NCBI GenBank assembly: GCA_902494935.1
Contig: CABUVH010000016.1
Span: 1-20,219, forward strand
Source: an uncultured Collinsella sp.
GTDB lineage: Bacteria > Actinomycetota > Coriobacteriia > Coriobacteriales > Coriobacteriaceae
DNA: 20,219 bases
Direction: 5' to 3'
Below are positions 1 through 6,771 of the stretch, in pieces. Made by a program: the position numbers and the translations under genes. The stretch's first letter is position 1, and each line of letters opens with the position of its first letter. The notes under the pieces were generated by a model that saw only the letters and a program-made list of their open reading frames with translations, did no database searches and was not told the DNA's origin.

Positions 1-117
1 CGGGCGGGCGCTCAAGGCCGTCGCGAGGAAGCGGCTCAGGGCGATATACGCCGTGATGCGCGACCGGGTGCCCTACCGGGAGTAGCCCCGACGGTTGACA
101 AAACTATAGGAACACCC
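1..117 (+). mobile_element. Right end of an IS110-family insertion sequence (partial)
   Basis: The transposase tail is followed by about 30 non-coding bases containing TTGACA at 95-100, then ACTATAGGAACACCC. IS110 elements have short right ends after the transposase and no long terminal inverted repeats. A -35 box in the right end joins a -10 box in the left end when the element circularises (established for IS110/IS621). No good -10 lies 16-18 bases downstream of this TTGACA, which fits a half-promoter. The end at about 117 is estimated; no target-site signature was identified. Confidence 0.45.
2..85 (+). CDS. IS110-family transposase, C-terminal end (partial, runs off the left edge)
   Basis: An open frame enters from the left edge and stops at TAG 83-85, giving 27 residues. 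The last part reads VARKRLRAIYAVMRDRVPYR plus E. This resembles the usual C-terminus of IS110/IS116/IS902 transposases, where a helix of the type A-R-K-L-L-R-x-I-Y-A-x-L-R-D is followed by a short P-Y tail. These enzymes have an N-terminal DEDD RuvC-like domain and a C-terminal domain with a catalytic serine; both lie outside the window. The call rests on a short tail, so the family is likely but not proven. Whether the element is intact cannot be seen. Confidence 0.7.
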   Translation, partial: GRALKAVARKRLRAIYAVMRDRVPYRE

Positions 118-168
118 AACGACTACCCCGATGTTTTTGCAGCGCCGTAACTAAATAAGTTTGGTACC

Positions 169-197
169 TTGACATTCCTGTCGGCCACTCCTAGATT
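169..197 (+). promoter_or_regulatory. Sigma70-type promoter of the marR-ABC operon
   Basis: A consensus -35 box TTGACA (169-174) is followed, after exactly 17 bases, by TAGATT (192-197), which matches the -10 consensus at four of six positions. Transcription would start near 204, leaving a leader of about 50 bases before the MarR start at 253. The -10 box touches the left arm of the inverted repeat at 196-231, so a bound repressor would cover the -10 box and start point. Spacing and position make this the most convincing promoter in the window. Confidence 0.75.
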
Positions 198-231
198 AGT
201 TAGGCACAAAACAATCCCACTACCTAACTAA
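196..231. promoter_or_regulatory. Probable MarR operator: 9-bp inverted repeat over the start site
   Basis: TTAGTTAGG (196-204) and CCTAACTAA (223-231) are perfect inverted copies separated by 18 bases. They overlap the end of the -10 box and the transcription start. A weaker palindrome with related bases, AACTAAATAAGTT (149-161), lies just upstream of the -35 box. AT-rich TTAGTTA-type half-sites are common for MarR regulators, which often repress their own operon. Assignment to the adjacent MarR protein is inference from location. Confidence 0.6.
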
Positions 232-252
232 AGAAAGGAGCGATACGAATTC

Positions 253-759
253 ATGTGCGATGAACCTCTTAACCTTTGTTCGCACGAGCCCGGCGGCGAC
301 CCGTCACGGTCGGCGGATGCACCCGAAGCGGTTAGCTCGGAAGACAAGCTTGCCAAGCGCATCCTCAATAATCTGGGCTTTTGCGGCCATTACATGCATT
401 TTCATGGCGGAGGCGTGTCCGGCAAGGCACCCATCATCTGCCTGCTGGCCAAGCAACCCGGCGGCGAGATGTCGCAGCAGGAGCTCGGCATGCACTTTGA
501 CCTCAAGCCGGGGTCACTTTCCGAGATCCTGTCCAAGCTCGAGCTCAACGGTCTCATCGAGCGCAGCCGTAACCCCAAGGATCGACGGCAACTCACCATT
601 CGCCTGACCGAAACCGGCCGGGAAAACGCCCGCATCGACCAGGCGGCCCGCATCCGCTTTAGAGAACGAGCCTTTAGCGCGCTCACCCACGACGAGCGCG
701 AGAACCTCGCCGAAATGCTCGATAAAATCCGCGTAACCTGGGAGGAACTGGATGATTAA
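253..759 (+). CDS. MarR-family transcriptional regulator
   Basis: A 168-residue protein of about the usual MarR length, with an extra polar N-terminus of roughly 35 residues. The winged helix runs from about residue 58 to 125: a helix beginning ICLLAKQPGGEMSQQEL, a recognition helix around KPGSLSEILSKLELNGLIER, and a wing containing NPKDRRQLTIRLTETG, the typical D-R-R wing of the family. A C-terminal helical dimerisation segment follows. The start has AAAGGAG at 234-240, with a rather long 12-base gap to ATG. The frame overlaps the next gene by 8 bases (752-759), implying translational coupling. It probably represses itself and the two downstream exporter genes through the repeat at 196-231, with relief by a compound the exporter removes. 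The ligand is unknown. Confidence 0.9.
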   Translation: MCDEPLNLCSHEPGGDPSRSADAPEAVSSEDKLAKRILNNLGFCGHYMHFHGGGVSGKAPIICLLAKQPGGEMSQQELGMHFDLKPGSLSEILSKLELNGLIERSRNPKDRRQLTIRLTETGRENARIDQAARIRFRERAFSALTHDERENLAEMLDKIRVTWEELDD

Positions 760-2566
760 AACCCTCATGGGAAGCATCCGCGACTATATGAAAGTCACCG
801 TTGCCACGCCGCTGCTCGTGCTTGGCGAGGTGCTCTGCGAGATGCTGATTCCATTTATCACCGCCAACCTGATCGACGCCATCAAAGACGGCGCCACCGT
901 AGCCGAGATGCTTCCCACCGCAGGCTTTTTGGTGCTCATCGCGCTGACGTCGCTTGCTTTTGGCGCCGCTGCCGGCGTCACCTGCAGCCATGCGAGCTGC
1001 GGGTTCGCCAAGAACCTGCGTCACGACCTGTTCTACAAGATCCAGACGTTCAGCTTTGCCAACATCGATGAGTTCTCGAGCTCCTCGCTCGTCACGCGCC
1101 TGACCACCGACATCAACAACGTACAGCAGGCCTTTATGATGATCATCCGTATCGCCGTGCGCGCGCCGCTGGTATTGATCTTCGCCTTTACCATGGCGTT
1201 TATCATGGGCGGCAGCGTCGCCATGGTCTACCTGGTCATCATTCCGCTGCTGGGCTTTGGACTGTTCTTTATCATCTTTAAGGTGCGCCCCATCTTCTCG
1301 CGCGTGTTCCACAAGTACGATGCCCTTAACGAGTCCGTCGAGGAAAACGTCACCGGCATGCGCGTAGTTAAGAGCTACGTGCGCGAAGACTTTGAGAAGG
1401 AGAAGTTCGCGACCGCCGCGCGCGACGTCCAGATGGACTTCACCCGCGCCGAGAAGCTGCTCGCCTTTAACAACCCCATGATGAACATCTGCGTCAACGG
1501 CGCGTTTGTCGTCATCATCTACCTGGGCTCCAAGCTCATCATCACGAGCCAGGGCACGCTGTTCGACGTGGGCCAGCTCTCCTCGATCTTTACCTATGGC
1601 TTTCAGATCCTTATGAGCCTGATGCAGCTGTCGATGATCTTTGTCATGGTGACCATGGCCGACGAATCGGCACACCGCATTACCGAGGTGCTTGCCGCCG
1701 AGCCCACGATCGCCGATCCCGCCGAGCCCGTGCTCGAGGTTGTCGACGGTTCCATCGACTTTGACCACGTGAGCTTTAAGTATTCCGCGCATGCGAAGCG
1801 CCAGGCGCTTGACGATATCGACTTGCACATTAAGAGCGGCGAGACCATCGGCATCATCGGCGGCACCGGCTCGGCCAAGTCCACGCTTGTAAACCTCATC
1901 GCCCGCCTGTACGACGCCACCGAAGGCACCGTGCGCGTGGGCGGCGTAGATGTGCGCGACTACGACTTGGACGCTCTGCGCCACCAAGTGGCCATGGTAT
2001 TGCAGAAAAACGTGCTGTTTAGCGGCACGATTGCCGAGAACCTGCGTTGGGGCGACCCGAACGCCACCGACGAGGAGGTCCGCGAGGCGGCACATCTGGC
2101 CTGCGCCGACGAGTTTGTCGATGGCTTCCCCAAGGGCTATGACACCTGGATCGAGCAGGGCGGCTCCAATGTTTCCGGCGGTCAGAAGCAGCGCCTGTGC
2201 ATTGCGCGTGCCCTGCTGCGTCGCCCCAAGATCTTGATCCTGGACGACTCCACCAGCGCCGTCGACACCAAGACCGACGCCAAGATTCGCGCAGGGCTGG
2301 CAAGCTATCTGCCCAACACGACCAAGCTCATCATCGCCCAGCGCATCAGCTCAGTGCAGGACGCCGATCACATCATCGTCATGGAGGGCGGCCGTATCGC
2401 TCAAATCGGTAACCACGACGAGCTGCTCAAGACGAGCGAGATCTACCGCGAAACCTTTACCTCGCAGAACAAGATGTCTGCCGAGGGCGAAGGGGCCGTC
2501 GAGGCCAACACCGATACGACCGTAACGCAAGCCCAGACCCAGGAAGGAGGCGAGGCACATGAGTAA
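752..2566 (+). CDS. ABC exporter half-transporter, degenerate-site subunit (LmrC/TM287-like)
   Basis: This 604-residue protein has an N-terminal six-helix ABC exporter membrane domain (about residues 15-310) and a C-terminal ATPase domain. Walker A is GGTGSAKST (residues 370-378), the Q-loop is in VLQKNVLFSGTI, the signature is VSGGQ (near 473), and Walker B ends LILDDSTSA (near 496). The catalytic Glu after Walker B is Asp, and the switch histidine is Gln (IIAQRISS, near 529). Both substitutions are typical of one subunit of heterodimeric exporters such as LmrCD and TM287/288. The start ATG is preceded by GGAGG (741-745) and lies inside the MarR gene. The stop overlaps the partner gene by 8 bases. 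The polar tail after residue 575 is poorly conserved. The substrate cannot be deduced; drugs, peptides or lipids are possible. Confidence 0.92.
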   Translation: MIKTLMGSIRDYMKVTVATPLLVLGEVLCEMLIPFITANLIDAIKDGATVAEMLPTAGFLVLIALTSLAFGAAAGVTCSHASCGFAKNLRHDLFYKIQTFSFANIDEFSSSSLVTRLTTDINNVQQAFMMIIRIAVRAPLVLIFAFTMAFIMGGSVAMVYLVIIPLLGFGLFFIIFKVRPIFSRVFHKYDALNESVEENVTGMRVVKSYVREDFEKEKFATAARDVQMDFTRAEKLLAFNNPMMNICVNGAFVVIIYLGSKLIITSQGTLFDVGQLSSIFTYGFQILMSLMQLSMIFVMVTMADESAHRITEVLAAEPTIADPAEPVLEVVDGSIDFDHVSFKYSAHAKRQALDDIDLHIKSGETIGIIGGTGSAKSTLVNLIARLYDATEGTVRVGGVDVRDYDLDALRHQVAMVLQKNVLFSGTIAENLRWGDPNATDEEVREAAHLACADEFVDGFPKGYDTWIEQGGSNVSGGQKQRLCIARALLRRPKILILDDSTSAVDTKTDAKIRAGLASYLPNTTKLIIAQRISSVQDADHIIVMEGGRIAQIGNHDELLKTSEIYRETFTSQNKMSAEGEGAVEANTDTTVTQAQTQEGGEAHE

Positions 2567-4478
2567 GGCAACGACCGCCGAGCGTGCGCTCAACCGCAAG
2601 GGTGGCACCATGTCGCGCCTCATCAAGACGCTCTTTGGCTTCTACCCCGTGCTTTTGCCCCTCGTCGTCGTCGGCGTGGTGCTCTGCGCCATCATCAACT
2701 CCATCGGCGCGACCTTCCTTCAGAGCGCCCTGCAGATTATTAGCGAATCGTGGCAGTCGGGCGATTGGGAAGCCGCACAGCCCAAAATCGCACAGCTCGT
2801 GACCACCCTCGCCTGCATCTACGGCGTCGGCATCCTGTCCTCACTGTTCTGGAACCGCGCCATGGCCATCGTCACGCAGGGCTCGCTCGAGAAGCTGCGC
2901 GAGAAGATGTTCAACCGCATGCAGGACCTGCCGATTCGCTACTTCGACACGCACCAGCGCGGCGACATCATGAGCCACTACACCAACGACATCGACACGC
3001 TGCGCCAGATGATCAGCCAGTCGCTGCCCAACCTGCTCATGACGACCATCGTCATCGTCACGGTATTCTTTATCATGCTGTACTACAGCGTGTGGATGTG
3101 CCTGGTCATTGTGGTTGGCGTCGCCTTTATGACCTTTATGACCAAGCTGCTCGGCTCCAACTCCGCGCGTTTCTTTATTGCGCAGCAGACCGAGCTCGGC
3201 GTGGTCGAGGGCCACATCGAGGAAGTCATGAACGGTCAGAAGGTCGTCAAGGCATTCTGCCACGAGTCTGCCGCCGAGGCCGATTTTGACGAGCGCAACG
3301 AAAAGCTCTTCGAGGTCTCGCAGAAGGCCAACATGTACGCCAACATCCTCATGCCTATCCTTATGAACCTGGGCAACCTGCTCTACGTGCTGGTCGCACT
3401 GGCAGGCGGCATTTGCCTGGCGCTGGGCGTGCCCAACCTGAGCATCTCGGGCATGGCGCTGTCCATCGCCGTCGTGGTGCCGTTCCTCAACATGACCAAG
3501 CAGTTCTGCGGACAGATCGGTCAGATCTCGCAGCAAATCAACGCCGTGGTCATGGGCCTCGCCGGCGCCGACCGTATCTTTGAGCTCATCGACGAGGAGC
3601 CCGAGGCCGACGAAGGCTATGTGACGCTCGTCAACGCGCAGGTGAACCCCGATACCTGGCAGCTCGAGGAGGCCGACCACCACACCGGCATGTGGGCATG
3701 GAAACATCCGCACCGCGCAACCGGCGAGATCGAGTACGTGCCGCTGCGCGGCGACCTGGTCATGGACAACGTCGACTTTGGCTACACGCCCGACCACGAG
3801 GTGCTGCACGGCGTGTCTGTGTTTGCCAAGCCGGGCCAGAAGGTCGCATTTGTCGGCGCCACCGGTGCCGGCAAGACGACCATCACCAACCTCATCAACC
3901 GCTTCTATGACATCGCCGACGGCAAGATCCGCTACGACGGCATCAACGTCAACAAGATCCGCAAGGCCGATCTGCGCCGCTCACTGGGCGTGGTGCTGCA
4001 GGACGTGAACCTGTTCACCGGCACCGTGATGGATAACATCCGCTACGGCAACCTGGACGCCACCGACGAGGAGTGCATCGCGGCGGCCAAGCTCGCGGGC
4101 GCGGACGACTTTATCACCCGCCTGCCCGACGGCTACGACACCATGCTCACCGGCAACGGCGCCCAGCTGTCGCAGGGCCAGCGCCAGCTGATTTCGATTG
4201 CACGCGCTGCCGTCGCCGATCCGCCGGCGATGATCCTGGACGAGGCCACGAGCTCCATCGACACCCGCACCGAGGCTATCGTGCAAGCCGGCATGGACAA
4301 GCTCATGGAAGGCCGCACGACGTTTGTCATCGCACACCGCCTGTCCACCGTGCGCAACTCCGACGCGATCATCTGCCTGGACCACGGCCGCATCATCGAG
4401 CGCGGCAACCACGACGAGCTGATCGCCAAGCGCGGGTATTACTACCAGCTCTACACCGGAGCGTTTGAGCTGGAGTAG
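2559..4478 (+). CDS. ABC exporter half-transporter, catalytic partner subunit (LmrD/TM288-like)
   Basis: This 639-residue fused membrane/ATPase protein pairs with the preceding one. Walker A is GATGAGKTT (residues 433-441), Walker B has the full catalytic form MILDEATSS (near 558), and the switch histidine is present (VIAHRLSTV, near 592). Its signature is LSQGQ (537-541) instead of LSGGQ. This is the complementary defect expected where it faces the partner's altered Walker B. A spacer of about 50 residues, rich in acidic residues and Trp, sits between the two domains (near 350-400). ATG 2559 is preceded by AGGAAGGAGG (2541-2550). A second in-frame ATG at 2610 lacks so good a ribosome site. 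The gene is followed by a long hairpin (4505-4608) and a terminator (4647-4680). Confidence 0.92.
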   Translation: MSKATTAERALNRKGGTMSRLIKTLFGFYPVLLPLVVVGVVLCAIINSIGATFLQSALQIISESWQSGDWEAAQPKIAQLVTTLACIYGVGILSSLFWNRAMAIVTQGSLEKLREKMFNRMQDLPIRYFDTHQRGDIMSHYTNDIDTLRQMISQSLPNLLMTTIVIVTVFFIMLYYSVWMCLVIVVGVAFMTFMTKLLGSNSARFFIAQQTELGVVEGHIEEVMNGQKVVKAFCHESAAEADFDERNEKLFEVSQKANMYANILMPILMNLGNLLYVLVALAGGICLALGVPNLSISGMALSIAVVVPFLNMTKQFCGQIGQISQQINAVVMGLAGADRIFELIDEEPEADEGYVTLVNAQVNPDTWQLEEADHHTGMWAWKHPHRATGEIEYVPLRGDLVMDNVDFGYTPDHEVLHGVSVFAKPGQKVAFVGATGAGKTTITNLINRFYDIADGKIRYDGINVNKIRKADLRRSLGVVLQDVNLFTGTVMDNIRYGNLDATDEECIAAAKLAGADDFITRLPDGYDTMLTGNGAQLSQGQRQLISIARAAVADPPAMILDEATSSIDTRTEAIVQAGMDKLMEGRTTFVIAHRLSTVRNSDAIICLDHGRIIERGNHDELIAKRGYYYQLYTGAFELE

Positions 4479-4504
4479 CTCAAAACAGCCCCAACGCTCC
4501 CAAC

Positions 4505-4608
4505 GGAGTTCCCCGAGGGAGACGGGGTGTTTACTCCGTGCTCAAACATTCTCGCTTCGCTGCGAAACTGCGCGCGGAGCAAACACCCCGTCTCCCTCGG
4601 GGAACTCC
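4505..4608. repeat. Long inverted repeat, 34-bp arms with one mismatch
   Basis: Arm 4505-4538 (begins GGAGTTCCCCGAGGGAGACG) is the reverse complement of 4575-4608 except at one base (A at 4533 against G expected). The 36-base loop contains a smaller self-complementary stretch around CTCGCTTCGCTGCGA. There is no T-run after either arm, and the arms are far longer than a normal terminator needs. A separate conventional terminator follows at 4647. It could be a dispersed intergenic repeat, a transcript-end stabiliser or a MITE-like remnant. The function is unknown. Confidence 0.85.
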
Positions 4609-4646
4609 TACGCGCAGCCTTTTCTCGCAGCCTAAAAAGAAGTGGT

Positions 4647-4680
4647 GAGGCCCTGGCCGTTTGGCCAGGGCCTCATTTTG
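4647..4680. terminator. Bidirectional rho-independent terminator between the ABC operon and lysR
   Basis: GAGGCCCTGGCC (4647-4658) and GGCCAGGGCCTC (4663-4674) form a perfect 12-bp stem with the loop GTTT. On the plus strand it is followed by ATTTTG. On the minus strand the stem is followed by ACCACTTCTTTTTAGG, a T-rich stretch. It lies between convergent genes and can end both the exporter operon and the LysR gene. Confidence 0.85.
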
Positions 4681-4711
4681 TAAGGAGTCAAAAAGTCCCG
4701 TTCCAGGTGAG

Positions 4712-5590
4712 CTACTTGAGGAGTTGGGCCATGGCGTTCACGAATTTTTGGACTTGGAGGGTGGGCTCGAGCGGGTAGTGCAGAAAGACCGGTACCTCGC
4801 GACCGCACAGGAACGGCACGCCCACAAAGGCCGGGTGCACCCCCGACCACGCCCCGCAGGTGAGCACCGCGTCGCCCTTTTCCTCCGCCTCGTTAAAGAG
4901 CGCAAAGTCGAAGCTGTCCACATCGATCACGTCCACGCCGCCGTCGGCCAACAGGTCGATGCGCAGGCTGTCCATGGCATCGTTGCCGTGACGGAGCACG
5001 CGCAGGCGCATGCCCTCCAAGTCGGCGACCGTAATGCGACTCTTGCGCGCAAGCGGGCTTGTACGCGGTACGTCGATATAAAACGGCACGTTGACGATGC
5101 GGAGCTTTTGGCAGGTGTCGCCCCAGCGCGGGGTCGAAAAACTCGACTGCACCACATCTACCTCGCGACCAAGGCTGCGCATGACGGATTCGCGCTCGTC
5201 ATAGAGATCGCTTACCGGCACGATCTCAAATCGCAGCGACGGCTCCAGATTGTGGATGCCCGTCCACATCGACAGTGTTTGGCGCCCCGGACACATCATC
5301 GACACGCCCAGGCGCACGGCACCGCCATCGCCCGCCGCACGTCGGGCACGGCGCAGGGCGTCCTCGGACTGGCGCATGATCGAGCGCGCGTCGTCCACCA
5401 GCAGAGCACCCGCCGGCGTCACCTTGACGCCCGAATGCGAGCGCTCGAACAGCGTAATACCGAACTCCGCCTCAAAACCCGATACCTGCTTGACGAGCGC
5501 CGGCGTCGACACGCGCAGCTTTGCCGCCGCACGCGAGAAGCTTCCCAGCTCCGCGGCGGCCGATATGGCCTCGAGTCGTCGATCGTACAC
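4712..5590 (-). CDS. LysR-family transcriptional regulator
   Basis: The N-terminal winged helix (residues 4-62 from the chosen start) has the LysR pattern LEAISAAAELGSFSRAAAKL, then TPALVKQVSGFEAEFGITLF and ER, ending at VTPAGALLV. A linker helix and a periplasmic-binding-like effector domain follow to a total of 292 residues, normal for the family. An upstream ATG at 5623 would add 11 residues but has no ribosome site. GTG at 5590-5588 has GGGAG (5597-5601, minus sense) six bases ahead and gives the usual LysR N-terminus, so it is preferred. The gene diverges from an SDR/MFS/Gfo cluster, the classic arrangement for a LysR activator of the neighbouring catabolic genes. The effector is not known. 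Confidence 0.9.
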   Translation of the reverse strand: MYDRRLEAISAAAELGSFSRAAAKLRVSTPALVKQVSGFEAEFGITLFERSHSGVKVTPAGALLVDDARSIMRQSEDALRRARRAAGDGGAVRLGVSMMCPGRQTLSMWTGIHNLEPSLRFEIVPVSDLYDERESVMRSLGREVDVVQSSFSTPRWGDTCQKLRIVNVPFYIDVPRTSPLARKSRITVADLEGMRLRVLRHGNDAMDSLRIDLLADGGVDVIDVDSFDFALFNEAEEKGDAVLTCGAWSGVHPAFVGVPFLCGREVPVFLHYPLEPTLQVQKFVNAMAQLLK

Positions 5591-5657
5591 GTCAATCTCC
5601 CGTTTTCGCGCCTGTGACCGCATGGTGCCACAGGGGGTTGTTTTCGCAGGTCACGCG

Positions 5658-5797
5658 CTCAATTGAGAATAATCTGCATCGCACAGTGTAAACCTACGGT
5701 TAACGCCATTCTAACAAATATGCAATTCACCTGCGCAAATGCAAAGCATACGATAACCAGCGAAAACCACGTGGGTCGGTTAATGGGAACGACCCAC
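5658..5797. promoter_or_regulatory. Divergent lysR/SDR control region with palindromes
   Basis: The roughly 230-base gap between the LysR start and the SDR gene holds three symmetrical sites. They are CTCAATTGAG (5658-5667, perfect), GTAAACCTACGGTTAAC (5688-5704, one mismatched pair), and an 8-bp stem GTGGGTCG/CGACCCAC (5771-5778 with 5790-5797) in the probable SDR leader. The 17-base site is the best candidate LysR operator, although its T and A are separated by 13 bases, not the textbook 11. A weak promoter, TTCACC (5726-5731) and TACGAT (5749-5754) with 17-base spacing, may serve the plus-strand genes. All assignments here are tentative. Confidence 0.4.
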
Positions 5798-5823
5798 CGG
5801 GAGGCACAAGAAGGGAAGTTCCT

Positions 5824-6705
5824 ATGAGCAACTGGCTTAAGCTCGAGGGCGATGTCTGCGCCGTGACCGGCGCACTCGGCGGTATGGGCGTCGAGATTTG
5901 CCGCGAGTTCGCCCGCAACGGCGCTAACGTCGTCCTGCTCGATCTGGACGAGGAAAAGGTCAAGGCCGCTGCCGCCGACCTCGCCGCCGAGTTTGGCATC
6001 CACGCCGAGGGTTACAAGATGAACGCCACCGACGAGGCCGAGGTTCAGGCCGCCGTCGACGCCACCATCGCCGACTTCGGCCGCGTCGACGTTCTCGTCA
6101 ACACCGCCGGCATCCTGCGCTTCGCCGCCATGGAGGACCTGCCGCTGAGCGACTGGGAGCAGGTGCTCAACGTCAATCTCACCGGTTACTTCATCACCTC
6201 GCAGCGCTTTGGTCGCGAGATGATCAAGGCCGGCCAGGGCCGCCTGGTGCACATCTCGACCGTTGCCAGCCACTCCCCCGAGACGTTCTCGGGCGTGTAC
6301 AGCTCCACCAAGGCGGGCGTCAACATGATGTCCAAGATGCTGGCTGCCGAGTGGGGCCCCTACGGCGTCCGCTCCAACTGCGTCGAGCCTTGCTTCGTTA
6401 AGACCCCGATGTCGGCCAACTTCTACGCCGACCCCGAGGTCGAAAAGAGCCGCAGCCGTCTGATCGCCACGCGCCGCATCGGCGAGGTCAGCGATATCGC
6501 CAACGCCGTCATGTTCCTGGCGTCCAAGCGCTCGGACTTTACCACCGGCGACGCCATCAAAGTCGACGGCGGCTTCTCCAACATGATGGGCGACCTCACC
6601 GCCAAGCCCGGAGGCCGTCGCGCTTATGCCGACAACTACCTCAAGAACAAGGGTGTCGAGCTTTGGTCCGATGAGTCCGGCGTCGCCAAGCCGACTGACC
6701 AGTAA
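5824..6705 (+). CDS. SDR-family NAD(P)-dependent oxidoreductase
   Basis: A 293-residue classical short-chain dehydrogenase/reductase. The Rossmann motif TGALGGMG is at residues 15-22. An acidic LLDLD stretch near residue 40 suggests NAD preference. NTAG follows near 97, and the catalytic YSSTK has Tyr159 and Lys163. The position 13 residues before the Tyr, normally Ser, is Thr146 in ISTVAS, with Ser145 next to it. A C-terminal extension of about 35 residues after the canonical IKVDGG end is rich in charged residues. The ribosome site is AAGGGA (5811-5816). It is the first gene of a three-gene plus-strand run with an MFS carrier and a Gfo/Idh enzyme, suggesting oxidation of an imported sugar, polyol or hydroxy acid. 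The substrate is not identifiable from sequence. Confidence 0.9.
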   Translation: MSNWLKLEGDVCAVTGALGGMGVEICREFARNGANVVLLDLDEEKVKAAAADLAAEFGIHAEGYKMNATDEAEVQAAVDATIADFGRVDVLVNTAGILRFAAMEDLPLSDWEQVLNVNLTGYFITSQRFGREMIKAGQGRLVHISTVASHSPETFSGVYSSTKAGVNMMSKMLAAEWGPYGVRSNCVEPCFVKTPMSANFYADPEVEKSRSRLIATRRIGEVSDIANAVMFLASKRSDFTTGDAIKVDGGFSNMMGDLTAKPGGRRAYADNYLKNKGVELWSDESGVAKPTDQ

Positions 6706-6771
6706 ACCAACCCGACAGGGAGGACCCGCGGACACGCCTGTTCCTCCTCCGTATCGATTAGAAAGAGTCCA

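Noticed and set aside
683..2095. 470-residue minus-strand frame opposite the first ABC gene
   Set aside because: It is antisense to a gene with all ABC motifs; His/Gln/Asp-rich composition is typical of a shadow frame.
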